64,000 nt of DNA. Origin: Paracoccus sp. SCSIO 75233. Its GTDB lineage: Bacteria; Pseudomonadota; Alphaproteobacteria; Rhodobacterales; Rhodobacteraceae. The translations under genes and the position numbers were made by a program. A model generated the notes under the pieces. The model searched no databases, was not told the origin of the DNA, and saw nothing but the letters and a program-made list of their open reading frames with translations. Below, piece by piece: positions 16,266 to 25,009 of this stretch. Within the stretch, counting starts at the first letter, position 1, and every line of letters begins with the position of its first letter. The stretch is from NCBI RefSeq assembly GCF_027912675.1, contig NZ_CP115760.1:78542-142541 (forward strand). Direction: 5' to 3'.

Positions 16266-19200
16266 TCATCCCATACCCGTTCTTTCCTCGACCCGGCTGC
16301 CGCTTGGGGTCGAGCGCACGTAAAAGCCTTGTGGAATAGCCTCCTGCACCAGCCCGACGTGCGAGATCAGGCCGACGGCCCGGCTGCCCTCTGTCAGCGC
16401 AGCAAGAACTTGGATCACCTGATCCAACGTGCCCGCCCCATTCTCGGTGTCGAGGCTCCCGAAGCCTTCATCGATAAAAATTGTGTCCATCCGGATCTTG
16501 CCCGAAAGGCTCTCGACCACATCAGCTAGCCCAAGCGCGAGGGCCAGTGCCGCGATAAAGGTTTCGCCGCCTGACAGCGTTACTGTCGGGCGCGCCTTGC
16601 CGGTGTTGATGTCGAAGACCGCGATTTCGAGCCCACGCTTGCCGCGACCGCCAGATGCCTCGAGCCCACGCGTTAGCCGGTAGCGACCACGCGTCATAGG
16701 GTCGAGCCTCATATTCGCCGCCTCGAGAACCTGGTCGAACATTGCTCCGATCGCGAAGGTCTCGAGTGTCATCTTGAAATCGTTCTTGCCGTTAGCCAGA
16801 TCAGCCAGCCCCCGAAGCGGACCGGTCTCGGTTTCTAGCCGCTCGGTTTCGGTCAGAGCCGCAGCAAGCGATTCCTTGAATTTGGTCAGTGACAATACAT
16901 CCGTTTTCGCTGAGGCGAGTGCAGCATTGGCCGCGTTCACGGTCTGGGTGGCGTCTGCCAACGCCAGCTGTAGCGGGCCAAGATCCGGGCGTTCACGATC
17001 TGCGCAAGCGGCTGTGGCGTTCTGCAATGTCGTGCGAGCCGCGATCAGGCCCTCACGATGATCGGATACCGTCTTCTGGTCGGCATCGAGGGTCGGGAAA
17101 TGCGCCTTGCAAGCATCATATCCCGCTTTGCCCAGCCCGACCTCGGCAAGCCGAGCACCAAAATCATCTTGCGCCTTTTTCACGCGCTGTTGCTGCGCGT
17201 CGCGCGCCCGCTTTGCTGCTTCAAGCTGCTCTTGCGCACGGGTGAGCATTTCACTGGCGGCTCGGTCCTGTTGCGTCGCCACTTCCAGCGCCTCGGACAG
17301 TTGCCTTTGCTCTCTCTGTAAAGCCTCCCGGCGAGCGACAACCGCCTCGGGCGTGCGCAGACCTTCCGGCAGGGCCTCGATCACTGTGTCCAGCTTGGCA
17401 CGCGCGCCGGCAAGATCGGTCTCGGCCTTTCCCGCAGCGGTGCGCGCCGTAGCCTCGGCAGCTTCAGCCTCAGTCAGTTTCAGCTTGAGTTGGGCCAACT
17501 GCTCCGTCATCGCGTCTAAATCGACCGCTTCTCCAAGCGCGGCGACGTCGCCTTCAAGCCGTGCGATTTCAGCTTCAAGTTCCACCAACGTGCGCTCAGG
17601 ACTTTCCTGTTCCTCCAGCGCCCGCTTCTTTTCGTCGAGCCGCATTCGAAAATTGCCGAGTTCGCTTTCGGCCCGAACTCTGGCTTCGGAGGCAGTTCTC
17701 GCCAGAACCTGCGCGCTCCGAAACGCTTCGGTCAAACCAGATTGTTCGGACGTACCATGGGCAGGCGCGGGATGATCATGGGAACCACAGACAGGGCAGG
17801 GCGCTCCTTCGGTCAACTTTTCGGCCAGAATGATCGCTTGCGTGCGCGAAAGCCGTGCCTCGGCTTCTAGCAAGCCCGCGTCAGCGGCTCGTGCAGCGTC
17901 AGTTCTTGTCGCCAGTTCGCTCGATGCCTCATCGACATTTCGTTGAGCATCCGCGACAGCTTCTTGCGCCTTAGCATACGCCGCTGCCTTGACCCTTTCT
18001 CGGTTGACCTCGGCCAGCTCACCGGTCAGCTGGCCTCGCTCCGTTTCGGTCCTTCGCGCTTGATCAAGCGCCAGATCGGTCGCATCGCGCTGAGACTTGA
18101 GCTTCTCTCGGGCATCTATGGCCTCGGTCAGAGCCTTCTTCGCTGAAGCTTCGTCCTTCGCAGCGTCGTCAAACGCGCTTCTATGATCCGCTGCCTGCCC
18201 GACCTGCTTCTCGATCGCCTCCAACCTTGTCAGGTCAGCCTGAACTTGTTGCCGTCGGTCATCGCCAGACTGTGCCTCAGCAAGTTTCTTTTCCGCCAAT
18301 TCCTTCGCGCCAGTGGCGATGTTAAGTTCCGCCTCGGCCTTCGTGACAGCCTCCACCGCTTTCAGGCTATCCTGCTCCGCATCGCGCGAAGCCGTCTCAA
18401 GATCACGGGCCTGCAAGGCATTCCGGACAGCCTCAATGCGCTTGGCCAGCTCTTCGACCTCGATCGTTTTCTTTTCTAGATCATTGACAGCCTGCTGTGC
18501 CGTGTCGGCAGCAGAAAATGCCTTTTCGATTTGCTCGCCTTCGGTCAGAGCTTTGCGCGCGGCTTCGTTGGCCATCTCCGCGCCGCGCTGAATGCCCTGC
18601 TTTTCTTCGACTTTGGCTTCGGCTGTGGCAATTCCGAGTTCCAGCGCTTCGGCGCTTTCGAAGCCACGTTCCTCGAGTCGAGCCACGTAGAGAGCCCGCT
18701 GGTCGCGCAACGATCGTTCTGCCTCTGAGGCTTCTTCCTTCAGCCGTGCGGCGAGATCGCGATAGATCTTCACGTCGAAGAGATCCCGTAATATCTCGAC
18801 CCGCGCATCCGTTTTTGCGGCCAGGAACGTCTCGAACTTACCTTGCGGTAAGAGCACGATCTGTCGAAACTGATCTGCCCCGTAGCCAAGCAGCGCCTCG
18901 ACTTGCTGCCCTACTAGCGAGACCTTCTTTTCCGCAATGACACGGCCAGACTGACTCGGACCAAGAGTGTCCACCGGAATCCCGGTGACGTCGAATAACG
19001 AGGCTTCCGCCGCGTCCTCAGTGGTCCCTTCACCGCGTGCCTTCGGACGTTCCTGCGCCGGACGACGACGGATCAGGTAGGTCTTGGCGCCCAGCTCAAA
19101 GACAAATTCGACTTCGGTAGGTAGATCCGCCGCGGCGTGATCCGAGCGTAGTGAACGTGGTTCCTGATCAGTCTTGGTCGGCGCCCCGAATAGCGCGAAG

Positions 19201-19346
19201 GACATCGCCGAAAACAGCGTCGACTTTCCCGCGCCGGTCTGACCATAAATTCCAAACAGACCCGTCTCCAGCGCGGACCGGAAATCGACTACCTCGATTG
19301 TCGCAAATGGCCCGAAGGCTTGAAGCGATAGGCGAATGGGTCTCAT
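16266..19346 (-). CDS. sbcC: nuclease complex ATPase SbcC (Rad50-like)
   Basis: 1,026 residues. An N-terminal ATPase lobe has Walker A GIYGQTGAGKST at about residue 33, long coiled coils flank a central zinc hook (CPVCGSHDH), and a C-terminal lobe has the signature TLSGGETFIAALALALGLAD and Walker B DTIFIDEGFGSLD. With SbcD it processes hairpins, palindromes and DNA ends. The ATG at 19346 overlaps the sbcD stop (ATGA). Presence on a replicon carrying a long perfect inverted repeat is notable because SbcCD cleaves such palindromes. Confidence 0.95.
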   Translation of the reverse strand: MRPIRLSLQAFGPFATIEVVDFRSALETGLFGIYGQTGAGKSTLFSAMSFALFGAPTKTDQEPRSLRSDHAAADLPTEVEFVFELGAKTYLIRRRPAQERPKARGEGTTEDAAEASLFDVTGIPVDTLGPSQSGRVIAEKKVSLVGQQVEALLGYGADQFRQIVLLPQGKFETFLAAKTDARVEILRDLFDVKIYRDLAARLKEEASEAERSLRDQRALYVARLEERGFESAEALELGIATAEAKVEEKQGIQRGAEMANEAARKALTEGEQIEKAFSAADTAQQAVNDLEKKTIEVEELAKRIEAVRNALQARDLETASRDAEQDSLKAVEAVTKAEAELNIATGAKELAEKKLAEAQSGDDRRQQVQADLTRLEAIEKQVGQAADHRSAFDDAAKDEASAKKALTEAIDAREKLKSQRDATDLALDQARRTETERGQLTGELAEVNRERVKAAAYAKAQEAVADAQRNVDEASSELATRTDAARAADAGLLEAEARLSRTQAIILAEKLTEGAPCPVCGSHDHPAPAHGTSEQSGLTEAFRSAQVLARTASEARVRAESELGNFRMRLDEKKRALEEQESPERTLVELEAEIARLEGDVAALGEAVDLDAMTEQLAQLKLKLTEAEAAEATARTAAGKAETDLAGARAKLDTVIEALPEGLRTPEAVVARREALQREQRQLSEALEVATQQDRAASEMLTRAQEQLEAAKRARDAQQQRVKKAQDDFGARLAEVGLGKAGYDACKAHFPTLDADQKTVSDHREGLIAARTTLQNATAACADRERPDLGPLQLALADATQTVNAANAALASAKTDVLSLTKFKESLAAALTETERLETETGPLRGLADLANGKNDFKMTLETFAIGAMFDQVLEAANMRLDPMTRGRYRLTRGLEASGGRGKRGLEIAVFDINTGKARPTVTLSGGETFIAALALALGLADVVESLSGKIRMDTIFIDEGFGSLDTENGAGTLDQVIQVLAALTEGSRAVGLISHVGLVQEAIPQGFYVRSTPSGSRVEERTGMG

Positions 19347-20479
19347 GTCTGATCCACCCCGGAGGCTACTGTGTGGAGCTTTTCCGCGATGATCGCGACT
19401 TCGGTGGCGTTTGGTTCCCGGCCGCGCACAACCTTCACGAAGTCGCCAATCATCTCGATCGGCGTGACCGCGGCCCGCCCGCTGCCGAGCGCCTTGGTCT
19501 CCGCAGCGCGCTCCTGCCGGGCATAGGCCAGATGGCAAGCATTGGGATAGGTCGCGCGTAACCGTTTCATCGGATCGATTAGAGGGTTTTCATCCGTCAG
19601 GATAGCCTGGATGAAATCGTCAGACGGCGTTCCTTCCAGAAGATCCGAGAATGCCCCGGTAAGCGAGCGAACCTGCCGGATCGGTCGGAACGGTACGATG
19701 CGGATCTCGACCCCTTCAGCTTTAAGATCGACGACTGTCATGGATTTTTCATTTCCCGCCTCGTCGAAACCGAAAGCAAGCGGTGCGCCGGAGTACCGAA
19801 TATGGCTCGCGCCCACTTCCTGCGGCTTGTGCAAATGCCCCAGTGCAACATAGTCCGCCCCATCGAAGACATCGGAGGGAACAGTTTCTATGCCTCCGAC
19901 TCGCGTCAGGGCGCGCTCGGTCTCGCCGACCGCACCCCCCGCGACGAAAGCATGGGCCACGACGACCCAACGCGCTCCATCAGGCACCTGCCTCCTTGCC
20001 GCAGCGATCTGGGCGGCAACTACCTCCGCCGGCGCATTAATGCTTTCATCCCTGAACACCTCGCGTGCGGCGTATTCATAGGAAAAGGGCAGTGCGGAAA
20101 AGGCGACCTCGCCCTGCGCGTCACGCAGCACCAGCGGCGCTTCCACCGCATCGGCAATCCCCCGCACCAGCACACGAGACGCGGTGGAAAAGACAGACAT
20201 AGCCTCGATCCTGTCGCCAGAATCGTGGTTTCCAGAGATCATCACCACAGCGGCTTCGGTCTCCTCTGCTACACGCTTGAGGAAGCGATTGAACTGCCGG
20301 ATCGATGAATTGGGCGGAGAGGCACGGTCAAAAACGTCCCCCGCGATGACAAGAACATCGGCTCGTTCGACCACAAGCGCGTCAAGGATCTGACCCAGGA
20401 TAACCTCATGATCCTCCTCGAGGCTCAACCCCATGAACTGCCGTCCCAGGTGCAGATCTGCCGTATGAAGTAGTCTCAT
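19343..20479 (-). CDS. sbcD: exonuclease subunit SbcD (Mre11-like)
   Basis: 378 residues with the calcineurin-like phosphoesterase metal ligands: HTADLHLGR at the N-terminus, VIAGDVFDRA, SGNHDSGDR, a VVAHAF His and the LGHLHKPQ motif. It supplies the Mn-dependent nuclease of the SbcCD complex. Normal length. It is transcribed with sbcC away from a WYL regulator, sharing a 70-bp intergenic region that contains a dyad. Confidence 0.95.
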   Translation of the reverse strand: MRLLHTADLHLGRQFMGLSLEEDHEVILGQILDALVVERADVLVIAGDVFDRASPPNSSIRQFNRFLKRVAEETEAAVVMISGNHDSGDRIEAMSVFSTASRVLVRGIADAVEAPLVLRDAQGEVAFSALPFSYEYAAREVFRDESINAPAEVVAAQIAAARRQVPDGARWVVVAHAFVAGGAVGETERALTRVGGIETVPSDVFDGADYVALGHLHKPQEVGASHIRYSGAPLAFGFDEAGNEKSMTVVDLKAEGVEIRIVPFRPIRQVRSLTGAFSDLLEGTPSDDFIQAILTDENPLIDPMKRLRATYPNACHLAYARQERAAETKALGSGRAAVTPIEMIGDFVKVVRGREPNATEVAIIAEKLHTVASGVDQT

Positions 20480-20494
20480 GTCGCACCGTCATTT

Positions 20495-20523
20495 ATTGCA
20501 CATGTAAAAATTATATGGACAAT
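20495..20523. promoter_or_regulatory. 29-bp imperfect dyad between sbcD and the WYL regulator
   Basis: ATTGcaCAT and ATGgaCAAT face each other across an AT-rich 11-bp spacer that could also hold -10 elements for both directions. BrxR/CapW-type WYL regulators bind such inverted repeats in their own promoters, so autoregulation with repression of sbcDC is a reasonable inference. Confidence 0.5.
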
Positions 20524-20550
20524 TGTAGAGAGTCAAGGTATCCTTCCCCC

Positions 20551-21369
20551 ATGCCCTTCGAAGACCTCAAACACGCCCAACGTGCGCGCCTGAAGTATCT
20601 CGACAGATTGTTTTTCTGGGACGGGGCAGCGACTCGCGCTTCCTTGATCAAGCGATTTGGTATTTCGAATGCACAGGCCGCTCTCGATTTTCGCGCTTAC
20701 CTCGCTGAAGCGCCAAAAGACGCACTGCATTATGATGCGTCGTCGCGCCAATACCTTGCCCATGACAGCTTTGAACGGCTCAGTGGCAAGGCGTCCTCGA
20801 TGGAGTTGGAGCAACTCTTGGTTGGCGCACCATTTTCCGCATTCGATAGATTGCCAGATTTGCAACGCACTCAGGACCTGCGTGTCTTACGGCCGCTCTA
20901 CCGTGCCTTCAGGGCGAAAGAGGCAACGAGTATCGTTTATCAATCGATGCGAGATCCAGAACCGATGACTCGCTGGATTGCACCTGTTCGGTTCGCTTCT
21001 GATGGCGTTAGGCTTCACGTACGAGCCTGGTGTTTTGAACGTGAGGGTTTCCGTGACTTCCATCCTGCTCGCATAGACCCTGATCAGTCTTTCGCAAGAA
21101 CCAAGCCAGCCGAGGCAGTGCCCCGAGATGACGATTGGTTCACTTGGGCCATCCTGAAACTCAAACCGCATTCAAGATTGACTGAGGCGCAGCAGCGCGT
21201 GGTCCGCATTGAATTTGGGTTCACCTCAGATGTGCTTGCGGCCAGAACCCGGAAAGCACTTGAGCTCTACACGGAACGCCGGTGGGGTCTTGAGCAAAAG
21301 GAACCTCGCCTTGAACGGGTCTCTATCGACTATGTCCCAATGACCGAGGAAGAGATCGATGCAAATTGA
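20551..21369 (+). CDS. BrxR/CapW-like winged-helix WYL transcriptional regulator
   Basis: 272 residues from the ATG at 20551 (an upstream ATG at 20515 falls inside the dyad and lacks a ribosome site). The N-terminal winged helix (LDRLFFWDGAATRASLIKRF then GISNAQAALDFRAYL) matches the defence-associated BrxR/CapW group. A WYL-type middle domain (RWIAPVRFASDGVRLHVRAW and CFEREGFRDFHPARI) and a C-terminal WCX-like region follow. These proteins repress phage-defence operons until a ligand appears. Here the divergent partner is sbcDC. The broken BREX genes are 17 kb away. Confidence 0.75.
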   Translation: MPFEDLKHAQRARLKYLDRLFFWDGAATRASLIKRFGISNAQAALDFRAYLAEAPKDALHYDASSRQYLAHDSFERLSGKASSMELEQLLVGAPFSAFDRLPDLQRTQDLRVLRPLYRAFRAKEATSIVYQSMRDPEPMTRWIAPVRFASDGVRLHVRAWCFEREGFRDFHPARIDPDQSFARTKPAEAVPRDDDWFTWAILKLKPHSRLTEAQQRVVRIEFGFTSDVLAARTRKALELYTERRWGLEQKEPRLERVSIDYVPMTEEEIDAN

Positions 21370-21385
21370 TATGCGCCGTATTGAT

Positions 21386-22216
21386 GGGTCCGTTGCATTA
21401 ACTAGCCGACCACCGCAAGTTCCTTGAGTTGGTAATGATGGGGGGGCCGATGGCACAGCACAAGAATCCGTTCAAGCGGCATCGTTTTCCTCGGGAGATC
21501 ATCCTTCTAGCGGTGCGCTGGTACTGTCGCTACCCGCTGTCGTGCCGCGACGTCCGCGATTTGCTGGCCGAGCGCGGGGTGACAGTCGATGCCTCCACAA
21601 TCCACCGCTGGGTCAGGAAGTTCGGCCCCGAGATCCGCAAACGGGCCTATGGTGGCCATCGTTCCTGGCGCGGGCAGCAGTGGCATGTCGATGAGACCTA
21701 CATCCGCGTCGGTGGACGCTGGTGTTATCTATGGCGCGCCGTCGATCAGCTCGGCCAGTTGATCGATTTTCGGCTGACGGCGCGGCGATCTGCCAAGGCT
21801 GCAAGGGCGTTTCTGCGGCAAGCCCGAGAGACCGTTCGCCTGTATCAGCCCCTGACCATCGTCACTGACAAGGCGCTCAGCTATGCCAAGGTGATCGGCG
21901 AGATCAACGACCGGCTCGGGCCAGAGCACACAATCCGCCATGTCGATCGCAAGTACCTGAACAACCGGATTGAGAGCGATCATGCTGCAATAAAACAGCG
22001 GCTGCGGCCGATGCGTGGCTTCCAGACCATGGCCGGCGCCAAGGCCGCGCTCGCCGGGATCGAAACCTTCCGCACCATCCGCAAGGGTCAGTTCGAAAGC
22101 TGCAGGACCGGAGTTGAAAACGAGATCGACTTCGTCGCCAAACTCTTCCCGGAAGCCGCTTGATGATCGCAGCTCCTGCTTTTACTGCGCCGAAGCGGCA
22201 TTAATGCAACGGACCC
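21386..22216 (+). mobile_element. IS6-family insertion sequence
   Basis: Bounded by perfect terminal repeats GGGTCCGTTGCATTAA at 21386 and their complement ending at 22216, 831 bp in total, containing one transposase gene. The 8-bp flanks differ, so it was left by cointegrate resolution or a deletion and not by a simple insertion. It truncates a coiled-coil gene on its right. Confidence 0.92.
21450..22163 (+). CDS. IS6-family transposase
   Basis: 237 residues with an N-terminal HTH (LLAERGVTVDASTIHRWVRK), then the DDE core: WHVDETYIRVGGRW, VTDKALSYAKV and NNRIESDHAAIKQRLRPMRG. The start at 21450 (MAQHKNPFKRHRFP) gives the usual family N-terminus; the upstream in-frame start adds only a short G-rich extension. 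Complete and likely functional. Confidence 0.92.
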   Translation: MAQHKNPFKRHRFPREIILLAVRWYCRYPLSCRDVRDLLAERGVTVDASTIHRWVRKFGPEIRKRAYGGHRSWRGQQWHVDETYIRVGGRWCYLWRAVDQLGQLIDFRLTARRSAKAARAFLRQARETVRLYQPLTIVTDKALSYAKVIGEINDRLGPEHTIRHVDRKYLNNRIESDHAAIKQRLRPMRGFQTMAGAKAALAGIETFRTIRKGQFESCRTGVENEIDFVAKLFPEAA

Positions 22217-22419
22217 ACATAGACCGTGTTGTTGAGCTGGAAAAAGAACTGGCGGTCGCCCACGAGAGAGCCAATGGCCTGGAAGCCCAGAAGGATCAGA
22301 TGGCAGATACGATCAACGATCTACGGAAGCGCCTGGACAGCTCCGAAACCCGCGTGACGGCGCTTCTGGCCGATGATAACCCAAAGCGCGGTTCTTGGTG
22401 GCCTTGGAAGCGATCCTGA
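22217..22419 (+). pseudogene. coiled-coil plasmid protein, 3' fragment truncated by IS6
   Basis: About 67 codons in frame from the IS6 boundary to 22419 encode a heptad-rich coiled coil (VELEKELAVAHERANGLEAQ) and a basic Trp-rich end (GSWWPWKRS). This ending is common in plasmid-borne DNA-binding coiled-coil proteins that have an N-terminal HTH. The N-terminal part is absent, removed at the IS6 junction. Confidence 0.5.
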
Positions 22420-22477
22420 CCAATGCAACAAAAACTTGCGACACGAAAATCCCTGATTTTCCGAAGGCCGCCGATCT

Positions 22478-22539
22478 GTTGCACGTTTTAGGAGTTGTGC
22501 AACATTGACTTATAATTAGGCGGCATACTATATGCTGCC
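22478..22539 (+). promoter_or_regulatory. marR promoter with two dyads
   Basis: GTTGCAC...GTGCAAC (22478-22503) is a perfect 7-bp inverted repeat. A second dyad at 22519-22539 has arms GGCGGCATA and TATGCTGCC around CTA. A candidate -35 TTGACT (22505-22510) lies between them and a -10-like CTATAT (22528-22533) inside the second dyad, 17 bp apart. This is the usual layout of a self-repressing MarR promoter. Confidence 0.55.
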
Positions 22540-22541
22540 GC

Positions 22542-23072
22542 ATGATACTATTGGAACAAAAGCACCTAGCCTTGCTCGATGAGGCGCAACGCCGTGGACA
22601 GCCGGACACGGACAACATGCGCCTCTGTTTCGAGGTCTTGGCGCTGGCCTCGGGCATCGACCGGGCTTGCGCTGCGCGCCTTGCGCCGCATCGCCTCTCG
22701 GAAGGGAAATTCGTTCTGCTGCTCCTGCTGCGCGACCTGCCGGAAGGGCTTGCGCCGCACGAGCTGGCCGAACGGGCCGGCGTCACGCGCGCCACGATTA
22801 CCGGCCTTCTGGATGGATTGGGGCGGGACGGCTTCCTTGCCCGGCATCGCGATCACGAAGACCGGCGCAAGGTCACGGTGCGCCTGACGGACAAGGGGCA
22901 GGCCGTGGCGCTCAATCTGGTCAATGAGCATAGCCAGTGGATTGGCTCCCTGTTCGCGGGCTTCGACCAGCACGAACGCGAGGCCCTTAGCGGCCTGTTG
23001 CGGCGGGTTTGGCGCAATGTGGAGATTCCAGCGAAGGACAGCGCGGCCGTTGCTGCTGGCAATCCCCGGTGA
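22542..23072 (+). CDS. MarR family transcriptional regulator
   Basis: 176 residues. Winged helix-turn-helix: LSEGKFVLLLLLRDLPEGLA, then HELAERAGVTRATITGLLDG and the wing DGFLARHRDHEDRRKVTVRL, followed by the dimerisation helices. It probably represses its own promoter and the two downstream genes. Its TGA overlaps the GTG start of the alkylation-repair gene, so the genes are co-translated. Confidence 0.9.
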   Translation: MILLEQKHLALLDEAQRRGQPDTDNMRLCFEVLALASGIDRACAARLAPHRLSEGKFVLLLLLRDLPEGLAPHELAERAGVTRATITGLLDGLGRDGFLARHRDHEDRRKVTVRLTDKGQAVALNLVNEHSQWIGSLFAGFDQHEREALSGLLRRVWRNVEIPAKDSAAVAAGNPR

Positions 23073-23845
23073 GTGCTGGCCGGTCGGGAAAACGTGTCGC
23101 GGATATTGAGCCGGCCCGGCTCGCCCTGCTCAATGCCGGCGCTGTCGAGGCCGCCACGCTGACCGAGTGTCTAGCCGTGGACTTCGCGGCCCTTATGCGC
23201 GCCGCTCTCCCCGAAATTGGGGAAGATGCCATAACGACGATGCAGCAAGCGGCGGGCGAGGGCATTTCTCGGCGCATGGCGCTGGCCGCGCGCCTGATCC
23301 ATGAGCGGCGGGGCCTCGCTGCCGTGGGCGAGCTGCGCGACCGTGTATCCGATACAGCGCGCGGTTGGGCCTGTTTCACGATCGGCGCGGCCGAGGACAT
23401 GACCCTTGCCGCCCGGCTCGCTGCGATCCAGCCCTTTTCCGACGATCATCATTTCGGGGTGCGGGAATGGTCATGGATGGCCGTTCGGCCTCACATCACC
23501 GCCGATCTCGACAACGCGATTGCGCTGCTCGCTGGCTGGACGGCTGAACCGTCCGAACGCTTACGGCGCTTCGCCAGCGAGGCAACCAGACCGCGCGGCG
23601 TCTGGTGCACCCATCTTGGCCCGCTGCGGCAACAGCCAGAAAAGGCGCTGCCTATCCTCGAACCGCTACGGGACGATCCTGCCCCCTATGTGCAGGACTC
23701 CGTTGGCAACTGGCTGAACGACGCCAGCAAGGACAGGCCCGATTGGGTGCAGACGCTCTGCGCCCGATGGTCGGCAGAAAGCACCACGCCCGCAACCGCC
23801 CAAATCTGCAAGCGCGCCCTGCGCTCGATCAACCGCAAGGGCTGA
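23069..23845 (+). CDS. DNA alkylation repair (AlkD-like HEAT-repeat) protein
   Basis: 258 residues from the GTG at 23069, which shares GTGA with the marR stop. The helical repeats and the conserved region HHFGVREWSWMAVRPHI, then RLRRFASEATRPRGVWC, and PYVQDSVGNWLNDASKDRPDW are typical of the AlkD/AlkC superfamily, which excises alkylated bases by trapping positively charged lesions. Control by MarR suggests induction by an electrophile or drug (inference). Confidence 0.85.
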   Translation: MSAGRSGKRVADIEPARLALLNAGAVEAATLTECLAVDFAALMRAALPEIGEDAITTMQQAAGEGISRRMALAARLIHERRGLAAVGELRDRVSDTARGWACFTIGAAEDMTLAARLAAIQPFSDDHHFGVREWSWMAVRPHITADLDNAIALLAGWTAEPSERLRRFASEATRPRGVWCTHLGPLRQQPEKALPILEPLRDDPAPYVQDSVGNWLNDASKDRPDWVQTLCARWSAESTTPATAQICKRALRSINRKG

Positions 23846-23865
23846 CATACGAAAGGATCGCTCAC

Positions 23866-24204
23866 ATGGCGCACTATCTGGCCGAACTCTATTCCCCGAA
23901 ACCCGCATGGCTGGCGCTCGACCAGAACGGTCGCCAGCAGTTTTTCGAGGCCATCGGCTCCGGCATGGGAGCGCTGTCAGCCCTTGGCGTGGAAGCGATC
24001 GCCTTGGGTGAGACAGACGCCGCGATCCTTCATGCCCCGTCACAAAAATTCTTCGCGATCTGGCGTGCGCCCGACGCGGCGTCGATCACCGCCCTTGTGT
24101 CAGGCATCGCCGCTTCGGGATGGCATGACTATTTCGACACGATCAACGCAACCGGCCCCGGCGTCGATCTGGACGGCCATCTTGCGCAGCTCGCGGCACT
24201 GTAG
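23866..24204 (+). CDS. DUF6616 family protein
   Basis: 112 residues starting MAHYLAELYSPKPAWLAL and containing LGVEAIALGETDAAILHAP and WHDYFDTINATG. Small soluble protein with an alpha/beta barrel-like pattern; function unknown. It follows the alkylation-repair gene by 20 bp in the same operon. Domain assignment is by resemblance. Confidence 0.7.
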   Translation: MAHYLAELYSPKPAWLALDQNGRQQFFEAIGSGMGALSALGVEAIALGETDAAILHAPSQKFFAIWRAPDAASITALVSGIAASGWHDYFDTINATGPGVDLDGHLAQLAAL

Positions 24205-24268
24205 CCGTCGCCTGTCGCAAAAATCCAAAAACCCGCGACAACCGGCGCTACCGTCAAATTCGATGACC

Positions 24269-24484
24269 CTACTGGAGCCGTTCGGCAATCCATAGCTTGA
24301 TTAGCGATTGCCGCGTCACGCCCAAGTGCCGAGCCTGCTTGTCGAGGCCCTCGACGACCCACGCCGGAAAATCCACGTTCACGCGCTTGGGTTGGTCGTT
24401 CGGACGCCGCGCCTGGGACCAGTCGATTGCATCGCTCACGTTCTCATCGGTGTCGAATTTCTTATCGAACTCAGTTGCCTTCAT
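24269..24484 (-). CDS. brnA: BrnA antitoxin
   Basis: 71 residues. The acidic N-terminus (FDTDENVSDAIDW) is followed by a ribbon-helix-helix domain (RVNVDFPAWVVEGLDKQARH) and LGVTRQSLIKLWIAERL, the standard BrnA layout. BrnA binds and neutralises BrnT and represses the promoter. It overlaps the toxin gene by 14 bp and is translated after it, the normal order for this system. Confidence 0.88.
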   Translation of the reverse strand: MKATEFDKKFDTDENVSDAIDWSQARRPNDQPKRVNVDFPAWVVEGLDKQARHLGVTRQSLIKLWIAERLQ

Positions 24485-24734
24485 AGTAGCTGATCTCCTC
24501 TTTTCGGGCGCGGCGCACCGAGATGATCCGCACCGCATTACCTCGCGGCGTCCAGACGGCTGCCCAGTGCTTGCCCTCGATCTTCCCAATCGAGATGAGC
24601 CGCGGTTCATCCTCGGTCTTGGCGGGCGCTTCGAGCATCCACGGGTCATCCCAAAGAGCCTGTGCCTGATCGAAGTCGATGCCATGCTTCGACAGATTCG
24701 AGGCACTTTTGGCGGGGTCATACTCAAAATCCAT
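24471..24734 (-). CDS. brnT: BrnT family ribonuclease toxin
   Basis: 87 residues with MDFEYDPAKSASNLSKHGI, FDQAQALWDDP, and the C-terminal RIISVRRARKEEISYYE typical of BrnT, a RelE-like ribosome-independent endoribonuclease. With BrnA it likely stabilises the replicon or acts in stress response. The AT-rich 5' region (24735-24780) should hold the shared promoter. Confidence 0.9.
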   Translation of the reverse strand: MDFEYDPAKSASNLSKHGIDFDQAQALWDDPWMLEAPAKTEDEPRLISIGKIEGKHWAAVWTPRGNAVRIISVRRARKEEISYYEGN

Positions 24735-24890
24735 GCGTAAATATGGTATAGTAATTATCCATTTTCAAGCATGGTTCTGCGTGATCACCGCCGCCAGCCC
24801 GACCCTCCGATATTCGGAGGTCTCCGGTCCGAGCTGGCTCCGCGCATCATTCCGACCGGCCCCCAAGTGGCAGGGGCTGGATAGTGCGCA

Positions 24891-24975
24891 GCCGCCCCTT
24901 GGGCGGCTTCCGGCGGGAGGTCCAGGAGGGGCTCTGATGATGGGTTGGGTAGCCCCTCCTGACGGCACTTGTGCC
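24891..24975 (+). ncRNA. candidate IS110 bridge-RNA region
   Basis: The non-coding stretch upstream of the first IS110 recombinase (about 24780-25009) contains three stem-loops in a row: GCCGCCC/GGGCGGC (24891-24907), a perfect 10-bp stem AGGAGGGGCT/AGCCCCTCCT with a 17-base loop (24924-24960), and GGCA/TGCC (24964-24975). IS110-family elements encode a structured bridge RNA in this position, with loops that pair to target and donor DNA. The assignment is by position and structure only; loop-target pairing was not tested. Confidence 0.5.
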
Positions 24976-25009
24976 AGATTGATCCGGACAGGATCAGGAG
25001 GAATTGGCT

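Noticed and set aside
21378..22224. 8-bp target duplication around IS6
   Set aside because: The flanking octamers differ, so no duplication can be claimed.
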